Shown: positions 1-11,011 of the stretch, one piece after another
How positions within the stretch are numbered: position 1 is the first letter of the stretch
Layout of the letters: each line of letters opens with the position of its first letter
Assembly: GCA_028829895.1 (NCBI GenBank)
Contig: CM054177.1
Span: forward strand, 38,532,564 to 38,596,563
DNA length: 64,000 nucleotides
From: Sinotaia quadrata
Lineage: Eukaryota > Mollusca > Gastropoda > Architaenioglossa > Viviparidae
Direction: 5' to 3'
Translations under genes and position numbers: made by a program
The notes under the pieces: generated by a model
Told to the model about the DNA's origin: nothing
The model's database searches: none
What the model saw: only the letters and a program-made list of their open reading frames with translations

Positions 1-2618
1 TTATATATGTGTAAAAATTAAATTAAAAAAAAAAAAAGAATAAAATTTTAAAAATTCAAAAACAGGGTGATTTACATATGGGGGATTTTTTTTATTATTA
101 AGATGGGTTTTATATTTATGCTAGTGCATTACATTTGTACTCTTTTTTGAGTCTTTTCTTTCAATTATTTATATGTAAAAATTAAAAAAAAAGAGAATAA
201 AATTAAAAAAATTCATAAACAGGGTGATTTACTTATGGTGGATTTTTTTTATTATTAAGATGTAATGTACTAGCATAAATAAAAAACCATCATTTCTACT
301 GTTTTTTAGTCTTTTTTTCAATTATATATGTGTAAAAATTAAATTTAAAAAAAAAAAGAGAATAAAATTTAAAAAATTGAAAAACAGGGTGATTTACATA
401 TTGGGGATTTTTTTTATTATTAAGATGGGTTTTATATTTATGCTAGTGCATTACATTTGTACTCTTTTTTGAGTCTTTTCTTTCAATTATTTATATGTAA
501 AAATTAAAAAAAAAGAGAATAAAATTTAAAAAATTCATAAACAGGGTGATTTACTTATGGTGGATTTTTTTTATTATTAAGATGTAATGTACTAGCATAA
601 ATAAAAAACCATCATTTCTACTGTTTTTTAGTCTTTTCTTTCAATTATATATGTGTAAAAATTAAATTTAAAAAAAAAAAGAGAATAAAATTTAAAAAAT
701 TGAAAAACAGGGTGATTTACATATGGGGGATTTTTTTTATTATTAAGATGGGTTTTATATTTATGCTAGTGCATTACATTTCTACTCTTTTTTGAGTCTT
801 TTCTTTCAATTATATATGTGTAAAAATTAAAAAAAAAGAGAATAAAATTTTAAAAATTCATAAACAGGGTGATTTACTTATGGGGGATTTTTTTTATTAT
901 TAAGATGTTATGTACTAGCATAAATATAAAACCCATCATTTCTACTGTTCTTTGAGTTTTTTCTTTTAATTATATATGTGTAAAAATTTTAAAAAAAGAG
1001 AATAAAATTTTTAAAATTCAAAAACAGGTGATTTACTTCTGGGAGATATTTTTTTATTAAGATGGGTTTATATTTATGCTAGTGTCTTACATTTCTACTG
1101 TTTTTTTAAGTCTTTTCTTTCAATTATATATGTACAAAAATTTAAAAAAAGAGAGAATAATATTTTTAAAATTCAAAAACAGGGTGATTTACTTATGGGG
1201 GATTTTTTTAATTATTAAGATGTAATGTACTAGCAAAAATATAAAACCCATCAATTCTACTGGTTTTTTTGAGTGTTTTCTTTCAATTATATATGTGTAA
1301 AAATTAAAAAAAAGAATATAATTTTTAAAATTCAAAAACAGGGTGATTTACTTATGGGGTTTTTTTTTTATTATTAAGATGTAATGTACTAGCATAAATA
1401 AAAAACCATCATTTCTACTGTTTTTTTAAGTCTTTTCTTTCAATTATATATGTGTAAAAATTAAATTTAAAAAAAAAAAAGAGAATAAAATTTTTAAAAT
1501 TAAAAAACATGGTGATTTACTTATCGGGGATTTTTTTATTATTAAGATGTAATATACTAGCATAAATATAAAACCCATCATTTCTACTGTTTTTTGAGTC
1601 TTTTCTTTCAATTATAAATGTGTAAAAATTAAAAAAAAAAGAATAAAATTTTAAAAATTCAAAAACAGGGTGATTTACATATGGGGGATTTTTTTTATTA
1701 TTAAGATGGGTTTTATATTTATGCTAGTGCATTACATTTCTACTCTTTTTTGAGTCTTTTCTTTCAATTATAAATGTATAAAAATTAAAAAAAAAGAGAA
1801 TAAAATTTTAAAAATTCATAAACAGGGTGATTTACTTATGGGGGATTTTTTTTATTATTAAGATGTTATGTACTAGCATAAATATAAAACCCATCATTTC
1901 TACTGTTTTTTGAGTTTTTTCTTTTAATTATATATGTGTAAAAATTTTAAAAAATGAGAATAAAATTTTTAAAATTCAAAAACAGGTGATTTACTTCTGG
2001 GAGATATTTTTTTATTAAGATGGGTTTATATTTATGCTAGTGTCTTACATTTCTACTGTTTTTTTGAGTCTTTTCTTTCAATTATATATGTACAAAAATT
2101 AAAAAAAAGAGAGAATAATATTTTTAAAATTCAAAAACAGGGTGATTTACTTATGGGGGATTTTTTTAATTATTAAGATGTAATGTACTAGCATAAATAT
2201 AAAACCCATCAATTCTACTGGTTTTTTTGAGTGTTTTCTTTCAATTATATATGTGTAAAAATTAAAAAAAAGAATATAATTTTTAAAATTCAAAAACAGG
2301 GTGATTTACTTATGGGTTTTTTTTTTTTTTATTATTAAGATGTAATGTACTAGCATAAATAAAAAACCATCATTTCTACTGTTTTTTGAGTCTTTTCTTT
2401 CAATTATATATGTGTAAAAATTAAAAAAAAAGAGAATAAAATTTTAAAAATTCATAAACAGGGTGATTTACTTATGGGGGATTTTTTTTATTATTAAGAT
2501 GTTATGTACTAGCATAAATATAAAACCCATCATTTCTACTGTTTTTTGAGTTTTTTCTTTTAATTATATATGTGTAAAAATTTTTAAAAAAGAGAATAAA
2601 ATTTTTAAAATTTAAAAG
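1..2618. repeat. AT-rich satellite, about 160-bp unit, 16 copies
   Basis: Sixteen tandem units of 156-165 bp, recognisable by CAGGGTGATTTACTTATGGG, a T-rich run, ATTATTAAG, a 32-bp core and TTTCTACTGTTTTTTGAGTC. The array enters from beyond the left edge and decays near 2618. The core (for example 103-134) reads in one orientation in some units and is reverse-complemented in others (for example 260-290), while the flanks keep their orientation. Blocks near 721-1500 and 1681-2400 repeat with an offset of about 958 bp. No coding potential seen. Confidence 0.95.
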
Positions 2619-2619
2619 T

Positions 2620-3690
2620 TTCATCTTTTTTGGAACTGAACTTTACATCAAAAAACTTTCATTCTGTTTCCAGCATTGGACTTCATGCCTTTAATCCCCC
2701 CCAAAAACCCTTGTGATCTTTTCTGTATCCAGCATTGAACTTCATGCCTTTAATTCCCTCCCCCCCAAAAAAAAAAAATTAAATAAAAATTAAATTAAAT
2801 TTTAAAAATTGTGGTCTTTTTTTTTTGTTTCCAGCATTGAACTTATGCCTTTACACCAAGAAATTTGTGTTCTTTTCTCTTTCCATCATTTGAATTTCAT
2901 GCCTTAAAACCTTGCAAAAAAGAAATTGTGGTCTTTTCATGTCTTAAATCCCCTGCAAAAAATAATTGTGGTCTTTTCTGTTTCCATGCCTTTTCACCAA
3001 GATTATTTGTGGTCTTTTCTGTTTCCAGCATTGAACTTCATGCCTTTACACCAAGAAATTTGTGATCTTTTCTGTTTCCAGCTTTGGACTTCATGCCTTT
3101 ACAACAAGAAATTGTGGTCTTTTTTTCTGTTTCCAGCTGTGGACCTCATACCTTTACACCAAGAAATTTGTGGTCTTTTTTTCTGTTTCCATCATTGGAC
3201 TTCATGCCTCACATCCCCACAAAAAATTGTGCTCTCTTCTGTTTCCATGCCTTTACACCAAGAAATTTGTGGTCTTTTCTGTTTCCACCATTTAACTTCA
3301 TGCCTTTACACCAAGAAATTTATGGTCATTTCTTTTTCCACCATTTAACTTCATGCCTTTACACCAGAAATTTGTGATCTTTCTGTTTTATAACACTGAA
3401 CTTCAGGCCTTTACACAAAGAATAATAATGTTACCATTGTCTTCCCTGTTAATTGACCTTCATGTCTTTTCACAAAGAATACTAATACCATTGTCTTTTC
3501 TGTTAACCTGATTGACCTTCATGTCTTTTCACAAAGAATACTAGTACCATTGGTCTTTTCTAATTGACCTTTGTCGTATGTATACCTGTGGTATTTTCTG
3601 TTTCCTTACTTTGGTTTACTTTTACCTGTGGTCTCTTTTACTTTCTAACTTTGAACTTCATGCTCAGTATTTTCATCATCTTTTGTTTGT
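2620..3690. repeat. Minisatellite, about 53-58-bp unit, degenerating rightward
   Basis: Direct repeats of a unit containing CTGTTTCCAGCATTGAACTT, then CATGCCTTTACACCAAGAAA and TTTGTGGTCTTTT. Copies are clearest between 2820 and 3400 and fade into variants with CACAAAGAATA by 3550-3690. The open frames at 2865-3377 are translations of this repeat in different frames and are not genes. Confidence 0.9.
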
Positions 3691-4020
3691 TTCTTTTTTC
3701 TAGCATTTAAAACCTTGCATTTTCTACCATTCACTGAAGCATATATATTTATCTAAATAGTAAAAATAAATTTATAATGCCAAGCATATCCATTTTGTAC
3801 CCTGCTGTCACAATACAAAGAAAACATTGTAATTATTGCATTTAACTAAATTGTGAATATTTTGGTATCCTGGTACTTAAAATACTTTTTCTTAGTTTTT
3901 ACTTCAATATATTTCTATGTCCATTGGCATTCACTCTACATTGTACTGACTGTTATTTTACTTTAACACTGTTACTTATAAATCTAATTACATAATTTGA
4001 AAAAATATGTTTCAATTGCA
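3691..4020. other. Unique AT-rich spacer
   Basis: No repeat, RNA gene or coding signal recognised in this stretch between two minisatellite fields. Confidence 0.6.
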
Positions 4021-4122
4021 TTTGATACCATGATTGAACACAGCTAATTTTCACTTGTTTTTAGTCATCAAAAGTAATTGCTTAATCAGCTTGGCAAGGT
4101 GTACAGTCTAGTAAATACTCAT
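4021..4122. repeat. Direct repeat copy 1 (partner 4501-4614)
   Basis: About 100 bp starting TTTGATACCATGATTGAACA and ending GTCTAGTAAATACTCAT recurs almost exactly at 4501-4614. The second copy has an extra AAATAATAAAATG insertion and a T/C change. The pair brackets part of the GAAAGCT minisatellite, so this looks like a local segmental duplication rather than an LTR pair. Confidence 0.85.
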
Positions 4123-4500
4123 AAAAATCAAAAGGAAAAGCTGCCATAATTTATTATGACTATATATAAAAGCTAAAATTTTAGAAGCTTTCATATCTTA
4201 ATTATACCTATGTCTGAAACTAAAGAAAAAAGTCAAAAGAATCACTTGATTATGCTTATGTTTTAAAGTTAAGAAAAAAAAAGGAAACATACTTTTGTTA
4301 TGCCTATGTATGAAAGCTAAAAAAAAATGTAAAAGCTTTCATAACTTTAATATTCCTGTTTATGAAAGTTTAAAAAAATCAGAAAAGCTTTCATACCATT
4401 ATTATTCCTTTTTATGAAAGCTAAAAAAGTGGAAAAGTTTCCATATGGTTTTTATGCCCATGTATGCTAATAAAAATAGAAATGCTCTCTCATACCTTAA

Positions 4501-4614
4501 TTTGATACCATGATTGAACACAGCTAATTTTCACTTGAAATAATAAAATGTTTTTAGTCATCAAAAGTAATCGCTTAATCAGCTTGGCAAGGTGTACAGT
4601 CTAGTAAATACTCA
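4501..4614. repeat. Direct repeat copy 2 (partner 4021-4122)
   Basis: Near-identical second copy of the segment at 4021-4122, with a short internal insertion after CACTTG. Confidence 0.85.
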
Positions 4615-4706
4615 TTAGAAGTAGTCTTGGAAACAGAATGTTAAATGCATGTAGCTGTTGCTTAGATATTATGGTGCTATATCTGATCTTACTATGGGAT
4701 GTTGCA

Positions 4707-4806
4707 AAATAAATAAATGAAGCTTTTCCTTCTAAATTATGTAAGAAACTTTTTTTTTTTTTTTGGGGGGGGGGAATTTAGAAGGAAAAGCTTCATTTAT
4801 TTATTT
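4707..4806. repeat. Perfect 32-bp inverted repeat
   Basis: Left arm 4707-4738 and right arm 4775-4806 are exact reverse complements. The 36-base loop holds runs of T and then G (about T16, G10). The arms contain the GAAGCTTTTCC motif of the surrounding minisatellite, so the structure probably arose by inverted duplication of a repeat unit. It could form a cruciform. Confidence 0.92.
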
Positions 4807-5435
4807 TGTCAATGTATGAAAGCTTAAAAAACAAAACAAAGGAAAAGCTTTCATCCATTATTGTGTCTATTTATGAAAGCTTAAAAAAAAAATCAGACGA
4901 AAAGCTTTCATCCATTATTGTGTCTATGTTTGAAAGCTTAATAAACAAAACAAAGGAAAAGTTTTTCATCCATTATTGTGCCTATGTATGAAAGCTTTTT
5001 AAAAAATGGAAACACTTTCATACCCTTATTTTGCATATGTATGACATTTCAGAAAAGACATCGAAATGAAATTGTTATGTTTATATATGAAACCTAAAAG
5101 ATAAATGAAAATGAAAGCTTCATATTTTTATTATGCCTATGTTTGAAAGCTAAAATAAAATCAAAAGGAAATGCTTGCATACCTTTACTATGCCAATATA
5201 TGAAAGCTAAATAAAAGAAGTTTGTTTACCTTTACTATGCCAGTTAATAAAAGCTAAAGAAAAATTCAGAAGGAAAAGCTCTCATACCCTTATGCCAAAA
5301 AGAAAAGCTAAAGGAAACACTTTCATTCCTTATGCCTATATAAGAAAGTGTTAATTAAAAAAAAAATGAAAGCTTTGGTACCATTAAACATATACAAGAA
5401 AGTTAAACAAGAATGAGAAAAACTTTCATTCAGAT

Positions 5436-6290
5436 TCATTGTGTGCCCTTTGACTAAAAGGCCACCTTTTATCCTTGCTCTTACCCTTGGGTCATCCATG
5501 CAAGAAGAAAATGGACAGGCAGTCAGGGGGAAGAAATATCAGCCAGCCTTTGTCCTTTTTAGGACCAGGCAGACCAACAAGTGGATTACCATGAGTGAAA
5601 ACAGGAACCCACGTTTCCCCTGCCTGTTGTCTTTCAAGTATCAACAGCACCCATGGTTCGAAGAGAGGGAGGGGGCCAACCAGCCCAGCTCATGCCACGT
5701 ATGTTGTTCAAGCCAAAAGCACAAGAAAGAATGAGTCAGGTGTGAAGCAGTAAAATGCTCACATTTATTCTTCAAACATGGATAGCTCTGTGGTCTCCCA
5801 CAAGAAAAGTGCTGTAGACTCTTTGACTGAACTTTTCAATGGTCAACTATACCTTGCAAAGAGACTCATATGTCCATGTGTACTTCCAAGCAGATGAACA
5901 AGACCTGCCTGAGAAGATTTCTTTGAACTACACACACACAAAAAAAAACCCTTACATAAATTGAAAAATTCCACCAGCCACCAAATATGAGAAGGCAAAG
6001 ATGAGTCAGATGATCTAAACTGACACCTCTATCCAAGTCTTCATTCTCACCACTACTACTGCCTCTGTGTCGATTCAAATAACACAGATCAAAATAAAAG
6101 TTAAAGGCACCTCAAGAAATGAAAGAGACATGAACTCAGCAGAAACAGTACCACAACCTGGGCATGTGTACTCACCAGGTAAAGACTTGGTGTAGTAATA
6201 GCCTGGGCTCTGTCTGTACCTTAATATCAACCCTTGTACCAGGCTACAAAATTGGTGAAAACCAGAAATGGTTAACATCTCAAATTAGGA
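5436..6290 (-). pseudogene. GC-richer island with exon-like signals, unrecognised
   Basis: This 0.85-kb unique island interrupts the GAAAGCT minisatellite. On the minus strand I see splice-like signals: TTTTGTAG before 6243 and a strong CTG|GTGAGT donor at 6176; CGACACAG before 6064; TGTGTGTAG before about 5930; and an AATAAA near 5770. The three candidate exons do not join in a consistent open phase with the splice sites I tried (a stop appears at the first junction). I do not recognise the translations. It may be a decayed gene fragment or mobile element. A plus-strand open frame at 5441-5734 is also unrecognised. Confidence 0.2.
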
Positions 6291-6745
6291 TAAGGAAAAG
6301 GAAGTGTTTTAATACCATTATGCATATATAAGAAATTAAAATTTGAAAAAGAAAGAGGAAATACTTTCATGCCTTTAATCTTATTAAAGAGAGCTAAGGA
6401 GGAGAATTGGCTTTCATATCTTGATGCATGTATGAAAAAGTTTCTTTTAAAAAAGGAAAATTTTTCATACCTTTATGTGTATGTAAGTAAGGTTAAACAA
6501 AATCTTTCATACCTTTATGTATCAGAAAGGTTAATAAAAGGAAAATCTTTATACCTTTATGAAAGGTTAAAGAAGGAAAAGCTTTCATACCTTTATGCAC
6601 ATATAAGAAACTGAAAAAAGAAAGTGTAAAACTTTCATTATCTTTATGCCACTATAAGATTTTTTTTTATATAAAATGAAGAAATGCTTTCCTTCCTTGA
6701 TGTCTATATAAAAACTAATCAAAAAAACAAACCAAGCTTTCATAT
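6291..6745. repeat. Continuation of the GAAAGCT minisatellite
   Basis: Degenerate units with CTTTCATACCTTTATG and AAAGGAAAA spacing, the same family as 4150-5430 but more diverged. Open frames in it are repeat-derived. Confidence 0.75.
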
Positions 6746-6943
6746 CTTGTGTTGTGCTTGTTTGCATTTAACATTTAATTTTTTATTTCTTCCCTCCTCT
6801 TTCGTTCTCATTTTTGTTTGCTTTAGGATTATATTACCATGTTCTCATAAAAGTAATACTAACAGTAAATCATGCAATACAAGTCCTAAAATAATTAAAC
6901 TTTCCCACAAAATTCAAACTGTGAAAAATAGGGTAAAACAGAC

Positions 6944-7686
6944 TATATGACAACAACTCTGAATAACTTTATGTGCAAATTCAGATTTTTCTCATGTACT
7001 AAATAATATTTGTGTAACTTCAGTTTAGACCATATCACAACAAATCTGAATTACTTTATGTGCAAATTCAGATTTTTCTCATGTACTAAATAATATTTGT
7101 GTAACTTCAGTTTAGACCATATCACAACAAATCTGAATTACTTTATGTGCAAATTCTCATGTACTAAATAATATTTGTGTAACTTAGGTTTAGATCATAT
7201 GACAACGAATCTGAATTACTTTATGTGCAAATTCAGATTTTTCTCATGTACTAAATAATATTTGTGTAACTTTGGTTTAGACCATATCACAACAAATCTG
7301 AATTACTTTATGTGCAAATTCTCATGTACTAAATAATATTTGTGTAATTTCGGTTTAGATCATATGAAAACAAATCTGAATTACTTTATGTGCAAATTCA
7401 GATTTTTCTCATGTACTAAATAATATTTGTGTAACTTCGGTTTAGACCATATGACAACAAATCTGAATTACTTTATGTGCAAATTCTCATGTACTAAATA
7501 ATATTTGTGTAATTTCGGTTTAGATCATATGAAAACAAATCTGAATTACTTTATGTGCAAATTCAGATTTTTCTCATGTACTAAATATTATTTGTGTAAC
7601 TTCGGTTTAGACCATATGACAACAAATCTGAATTACTTTATGTGCAAATTCTCATGTACTAAATAATATTTGTGTAACTTAGGTTA
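6944..7686. repeat. Alternating 87/78-bp tandem array
   Basis: Nine units of CTGAATTACTTTATGTGCAA followed by TCTCATGTACTAAATAATA and TTTGTGTAACTTCGGTTTAG. CTGAAT starts at 6959, 7046, 7133, 7211, 7298, 7376, 7463, 7541 and 7628, giving periods 87, 87, 78, 87, 78, 87, 78, 87. The short form lacks nine bases (AGATTTTTC). From 7046 on, the true unit is a 165-bp dimer. Confidence 0.95.
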
Positions 7687-7859
7687 CAATGAATTACAAC
7701 AGTTCATTTGGTAAAGCAGACTGTGCACCCTGCTAAGTGAGAAAATAGATCTAAGTTGTAGTATGCTTGAAGCCTCACCATTTGTAGTTGGGGTTTACTT
7801 GTAAACAGCTAAACAAAATAATTTATTGAATATAAAGTTAATTTATGTAATTATAAAAG

Positions 7860-8015
7860 AACTGGTAAGTTTGTAAACAGTACATTTACATTTTAAAATG
7901 TTCTGTTTACATTTAAAATGTACAGTTCACAATTGGTAAGTTTGTGAACAGTGCATTTACATTTTAAAATGTACAATTCACAATTGGTAAGTTTGTGAAG
8001 AGTACATTTATGAAG
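7860..8015. repeat. Short tandem repeat, about 60-70-bp unit
   Basis: About two and a half copies of a unit with TGGTAAGTTTGTGAACAGT, CATTTACATTTTAAAATG and TACAGTTCACAAT. Confidence 0.8.
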
Positions 8016-8154
8016 TGTAACAGTGAAATGGCAGCAGTACAGCATCTACTGGTATTTTAACTATAAATTACAGAAAAGCATTATGAACAAATTTCCAACA
8101 GTTTGATTTTGTGGATACTAAGAACATGTCAAACTATTTTTCTGTTGTTTTTTT

Positions 8155-8345
8155 TTGTGTTCTATAAACATGCCCATATAATTCATGACAAGATATATTT
8201 GTTTGGTTTGATATTTCTCAGTGTTCTATAAACATGCCCATAATAATTCATGACAAGATGTATTTCTTTGATATTTCTCAGTGTTCTATAAACATGCCTA
8301 TATAATTCATGACAAGACCTATTTGTTCTCTTAGAATGTGATATT
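8155..8345. repeat. Tandem repeat, about 63-bp unit, three copies
   Basis: Three copies of TGTTCTATAAACATGCCCAT, then ATAATTCATGACAAGAT and TGATATTTCTCAG. Confidence 0.85.
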
Positions 8346-8534
8346 TCTCAAGCTATCTAATGACATGATTTATCTGTTCAGTATGGTATTCTTTAGTATT
8401 TCATGAATATACCCAACTATACATTCTTTTAGACTTTCGTACTATCTTTGTATTAAGACATTACTACTGTATCAGCACATGTAATCCACAAACAACTGGA
8501 AACACTATCTGTCTATTTTTAGTGATACTGATAC

Positions 8535-8855
8535 TTTTCATAATACTTCATGTACATCTGAAGACTTTATTTGTCATTTGATGCTTTTCATAATACTTCA
8601 TGTATATCTGAAGACTTTATTTGTCATTTGATACTAAGGAAGAAAATATAATCTGTTTCATTTGACTTTTTCTTACTGCTTCATGTACTTATGGAAACAA
8701 TATCTATTTATATATATTCTGGAAACATTTGCTATTTTCTATTTGTATACTCTCACCATCTAGAAACCAGTATCTATTTATATATACTCTGGAAACAAGA
8801 TCTACATCTTCATTTGCTACTTTCTATTTGTATACTCTCAGAGTCTAGAAACAAG
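8535..8855. repeat. Two adjacent short tandem duplications
   Basis: About two copies of CTTTTCATAATACTTCATGT with CTGAAGACTTTATTTGTC (8535-8640), then about two copies of a 70-bp unit with TATCTATTTATATATACTCT and TTTGTATACTCTC (8685-8855). The open frame at 8691-8894 lies in them and is not a gene. Confidence 0.75.
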
Positions 8856-8867
8856 TTCTACTGTTCT

Positions 8868-9075
8868 GTTTTCTGCTTTCTTTATATCTTGTGAACAAGT
8901 GTCTGGAGCAGTCTATCAGTTCTGCTTCTTTATACCTTGAGAACAACTGTCAGGAGCTGTCCATCAATTCTGCTTTCTTTATACTTTGAGAACAACTGTC
9001 AGGGACTGTCCATCAGTTCTGTTTTCTTTTTACCTTGTGAACAACTGTCGGGAGCTGTCTGTCAGTTCTGCTTTA
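8868..9075. repeat. Tandem repeat, about 57-bp unit, four copies
   Basis: Units of TTCTGCTTTCTTTATACCTT, then GAGAACAACTGTCAGGAGCT and GTCCATCAG. Confidence 0.85.
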
Positions 9076-9409
9076 GATTTCTTAATGTTTTTTGAACTTC
9101 TATCAAGAGACAGAATTTTTCTGCTATATTTTAAACTTGGAGAACATTGACATATTCTAGATCTCTTTATCTGCTATTTCCTCAGCACATATATCCCATA
9201 AATATTTCTGAAGACAAGATCTCTCATGTTTGTTTTCAATGGTTCCTAATTAAACTCTATGTCAGGTATGTCAGGTATTGTGAAATATTTACTGACATTT
9301 ATCAGTGGCTTTAATAATAATAAGTTGATTCTTTTCATTGATACTTCACCTATTCTTCATCAAGTTAAAATAAAAGTCTGCTTAGTATCCAAAGGGTTTC
9401 ACATCATTC

Positions 9410-9565
9410 GAAAAATAATTTAGAACGAAAAGCTAATGATTATATTTATGATTGGTTTTTTTCAAAGAGCTTATTCATTTTAAAAATAATTTAGAACTAA
9501 CAACTAATGATTATATTTATGATTGTTTTTTAAAAAGCCTTGTTCAATTGAAGAAATTTAGAACT
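9410..9565. repeat. Tandem duplication, about 72-bp unit, two copies plus a remnant
   Basis: Two copies of AATTTAGAACTAA, then CTAATGATTATATTTATGAT and TGTTTTTT, plus the start of a third copy. Confidence 0.75.
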
Positions 9566-9569
9566 AAAA

Positions 9570-10620
9570 GCTTATATAGTATTCCAGTGAAATCCCAATT
9601 GTTTTTGCATATTTAAGTCAGAAGCAAAAAAAATTATGCAAGTGAACACCTCATTAAGTATATAAACAGACACATTTTGAGAACATATTAACAAATTTAA
9701 AATCAAAGAAGATTCAGAAATGAAGTCTGATTCACTGTAAAAGTAATAAGTATACATGTTTTTAAAATTGATTTTACTTAGGAATATTATTTGCATTTCT
9801 AAAGTAATTTCAAAAGGATTTATTTTTGGTGTCATTTAATACCAATGACTTTCTCTTTATTATTGTCCATAAAGTGTGCCATGTCACACAACAGAGGAAG
9901 ATATTGGGAAATGCGAACAAATGGTAAAGAGAAGAAAGAGTTCTGAATTTTGTGACATCACACTATTTCCTTTTTTTTTTTAAACACTATTTGGTTTGTG
10001 TCCAGCTAATCATCAATGATATTTTAATTTTATAAAATTATATTGAACATTGCATTTAAGCTTGACCTCCTTAACAGCCATCACCACTACTCAAAACAGA
10101 TCTGTGACTCATGCTCTTCTTCTATAAAATGCATTAAAGGAACTGCTTCATGTATTTTTGGAAGGCATTGAGATTGATCTAAAACATCATTTTATTTTCC
10201 ATGCAACTTTTTAAAGGACACACATGTTTGCACCATTGACTAAAAGCTAAATTTCTTCTTTGCATTCATGCTTTTTCATAACAGAGTCCTTGCATCATGT
10301 AACAAATACATTGGCTCAAAAATGATTATTCATGTTGATTCAAAATTAATTGTATAAATTCTATATAATTCTTGACTAAGTAAAATTCTGCCTATTTTTA
10401 AATCTTCAGATTTATGCTATTACATTACTCTTAATTTGAAGTAGTAATTATCTTGCATTTTACTATCTATGGACTCAGCTAGATTATCATATGAATGGAC
10501 CTATTAAAACAATAAATTTACAGTTTTGCATATTGCTGCTATTTAAAGATTTTATTTAGAGTACAACATCTAACAGCTCAATAATACCTTAAAATTAAGA
10601 TAAACTATTATTTTTTTTTT
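9570..10620. other. Unique AT-rich sequence
   Basis: No repeat array or supported gene. The minus-strand open frame at 9572-9835 has no recognisable domain and is low-complexity in composition. Confidence 0.6.
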
Positions 10621-10668
10621 AATTTTTCTTGTGTGTGTGTGTCTCTCTCTCATGGTTGCAAAGACACA

Positions 10669-10720
10669 TATAACATACATAATCTTCAAGCACCTCTGCT
10701 TGAAGATTGTGTATGTTATA
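10669..10720. repeat. Near-perfect 24-bp hairpin with 4-base loop
   Basis: Arms 10669-10692 and 10697-10720 are reverse complements in 23 of 24 positions, loop CCTC, with GCTTGAAGATT in the right arm. The stem is shorter and the loop tighter than a usual animal microRNA precursor, and pairing does not continue outward. Confidence 0.85.
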
Positions 10721-10744
10721 CTGCACACATTGCATTCTGATGAA

Positions 10745-11010
10745 ATCTGCTCTAGTGAATGAGCCGGCAACCCAGTATTTTTTTTTTTTTTTTACTGAAT
10801 CTCTTCACCTATCCTAGGGTGATATATTTCAGTTGGGAGACAGAAAGGGGGAAGACCCTACCAGGGATATGTTGGGAGTTCCACCAGATGATCCTCAAGG
10901 TCATGGTGGGCTCACCCACAGATTGGAACCTAGCGGCAGCGAGAAGGAATACATACTGCCCCAGCACGAAAGGCCCCCTGAAGGGAGCAGTATGATATTC
11001 TATGATAGGA
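10745..11010. other. GC-richer island, unidentified
   Basis: After a T-rich run (about 10780-10793), roughly 200 bp are markedly GC-richer than the surroundings and open in several overlapping frames on both strands (10759-10995 +, 10833-11021 +, 11060-10809 -). None is recognised. The sequence ends directly at the 82-bp array. A fragment of a mobile element is my best guess. Confidence 0.25.
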
Positions 11011-11011
11011 T

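Larger units (their letters stand above)
4150..5430. repeat. Minisatellite with GAAAGCTT dyads, about 55-65-bp unit
   Basis: Degenerate direct repeats of TATGAAAGCTTAAAAAA, then AAAGGAAAAGCTTTCATACC and TTTATTATGCCTATG. Each unit carries GAAAGCTT and its complement AAGCTTTC about 20 bases apart, so single units can fold as hairpins. The field resumes at 6291 beyond the island at 5436-6290. The open frame at 4806-4991 is repeat-derived. Confidence 0.85.

Noticed and set aside
2865..3377. Four overlapping plus-strand frames
   Set aside because: Translations of one 53-58-bp minisatellite in different phases.
4021..4614. LTR pair
   Set aside because: The direct repeats are only about 100 bp, lack TG...CA ends and promoter motifs, and enclose only minisatellite.
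10669..10720. microRNA precursor
   Set aside because: Stem of 24 bp with a 4-base loop is too short for Drosha/Dicer processing of a canonical precursor; kept only as a hairpin.
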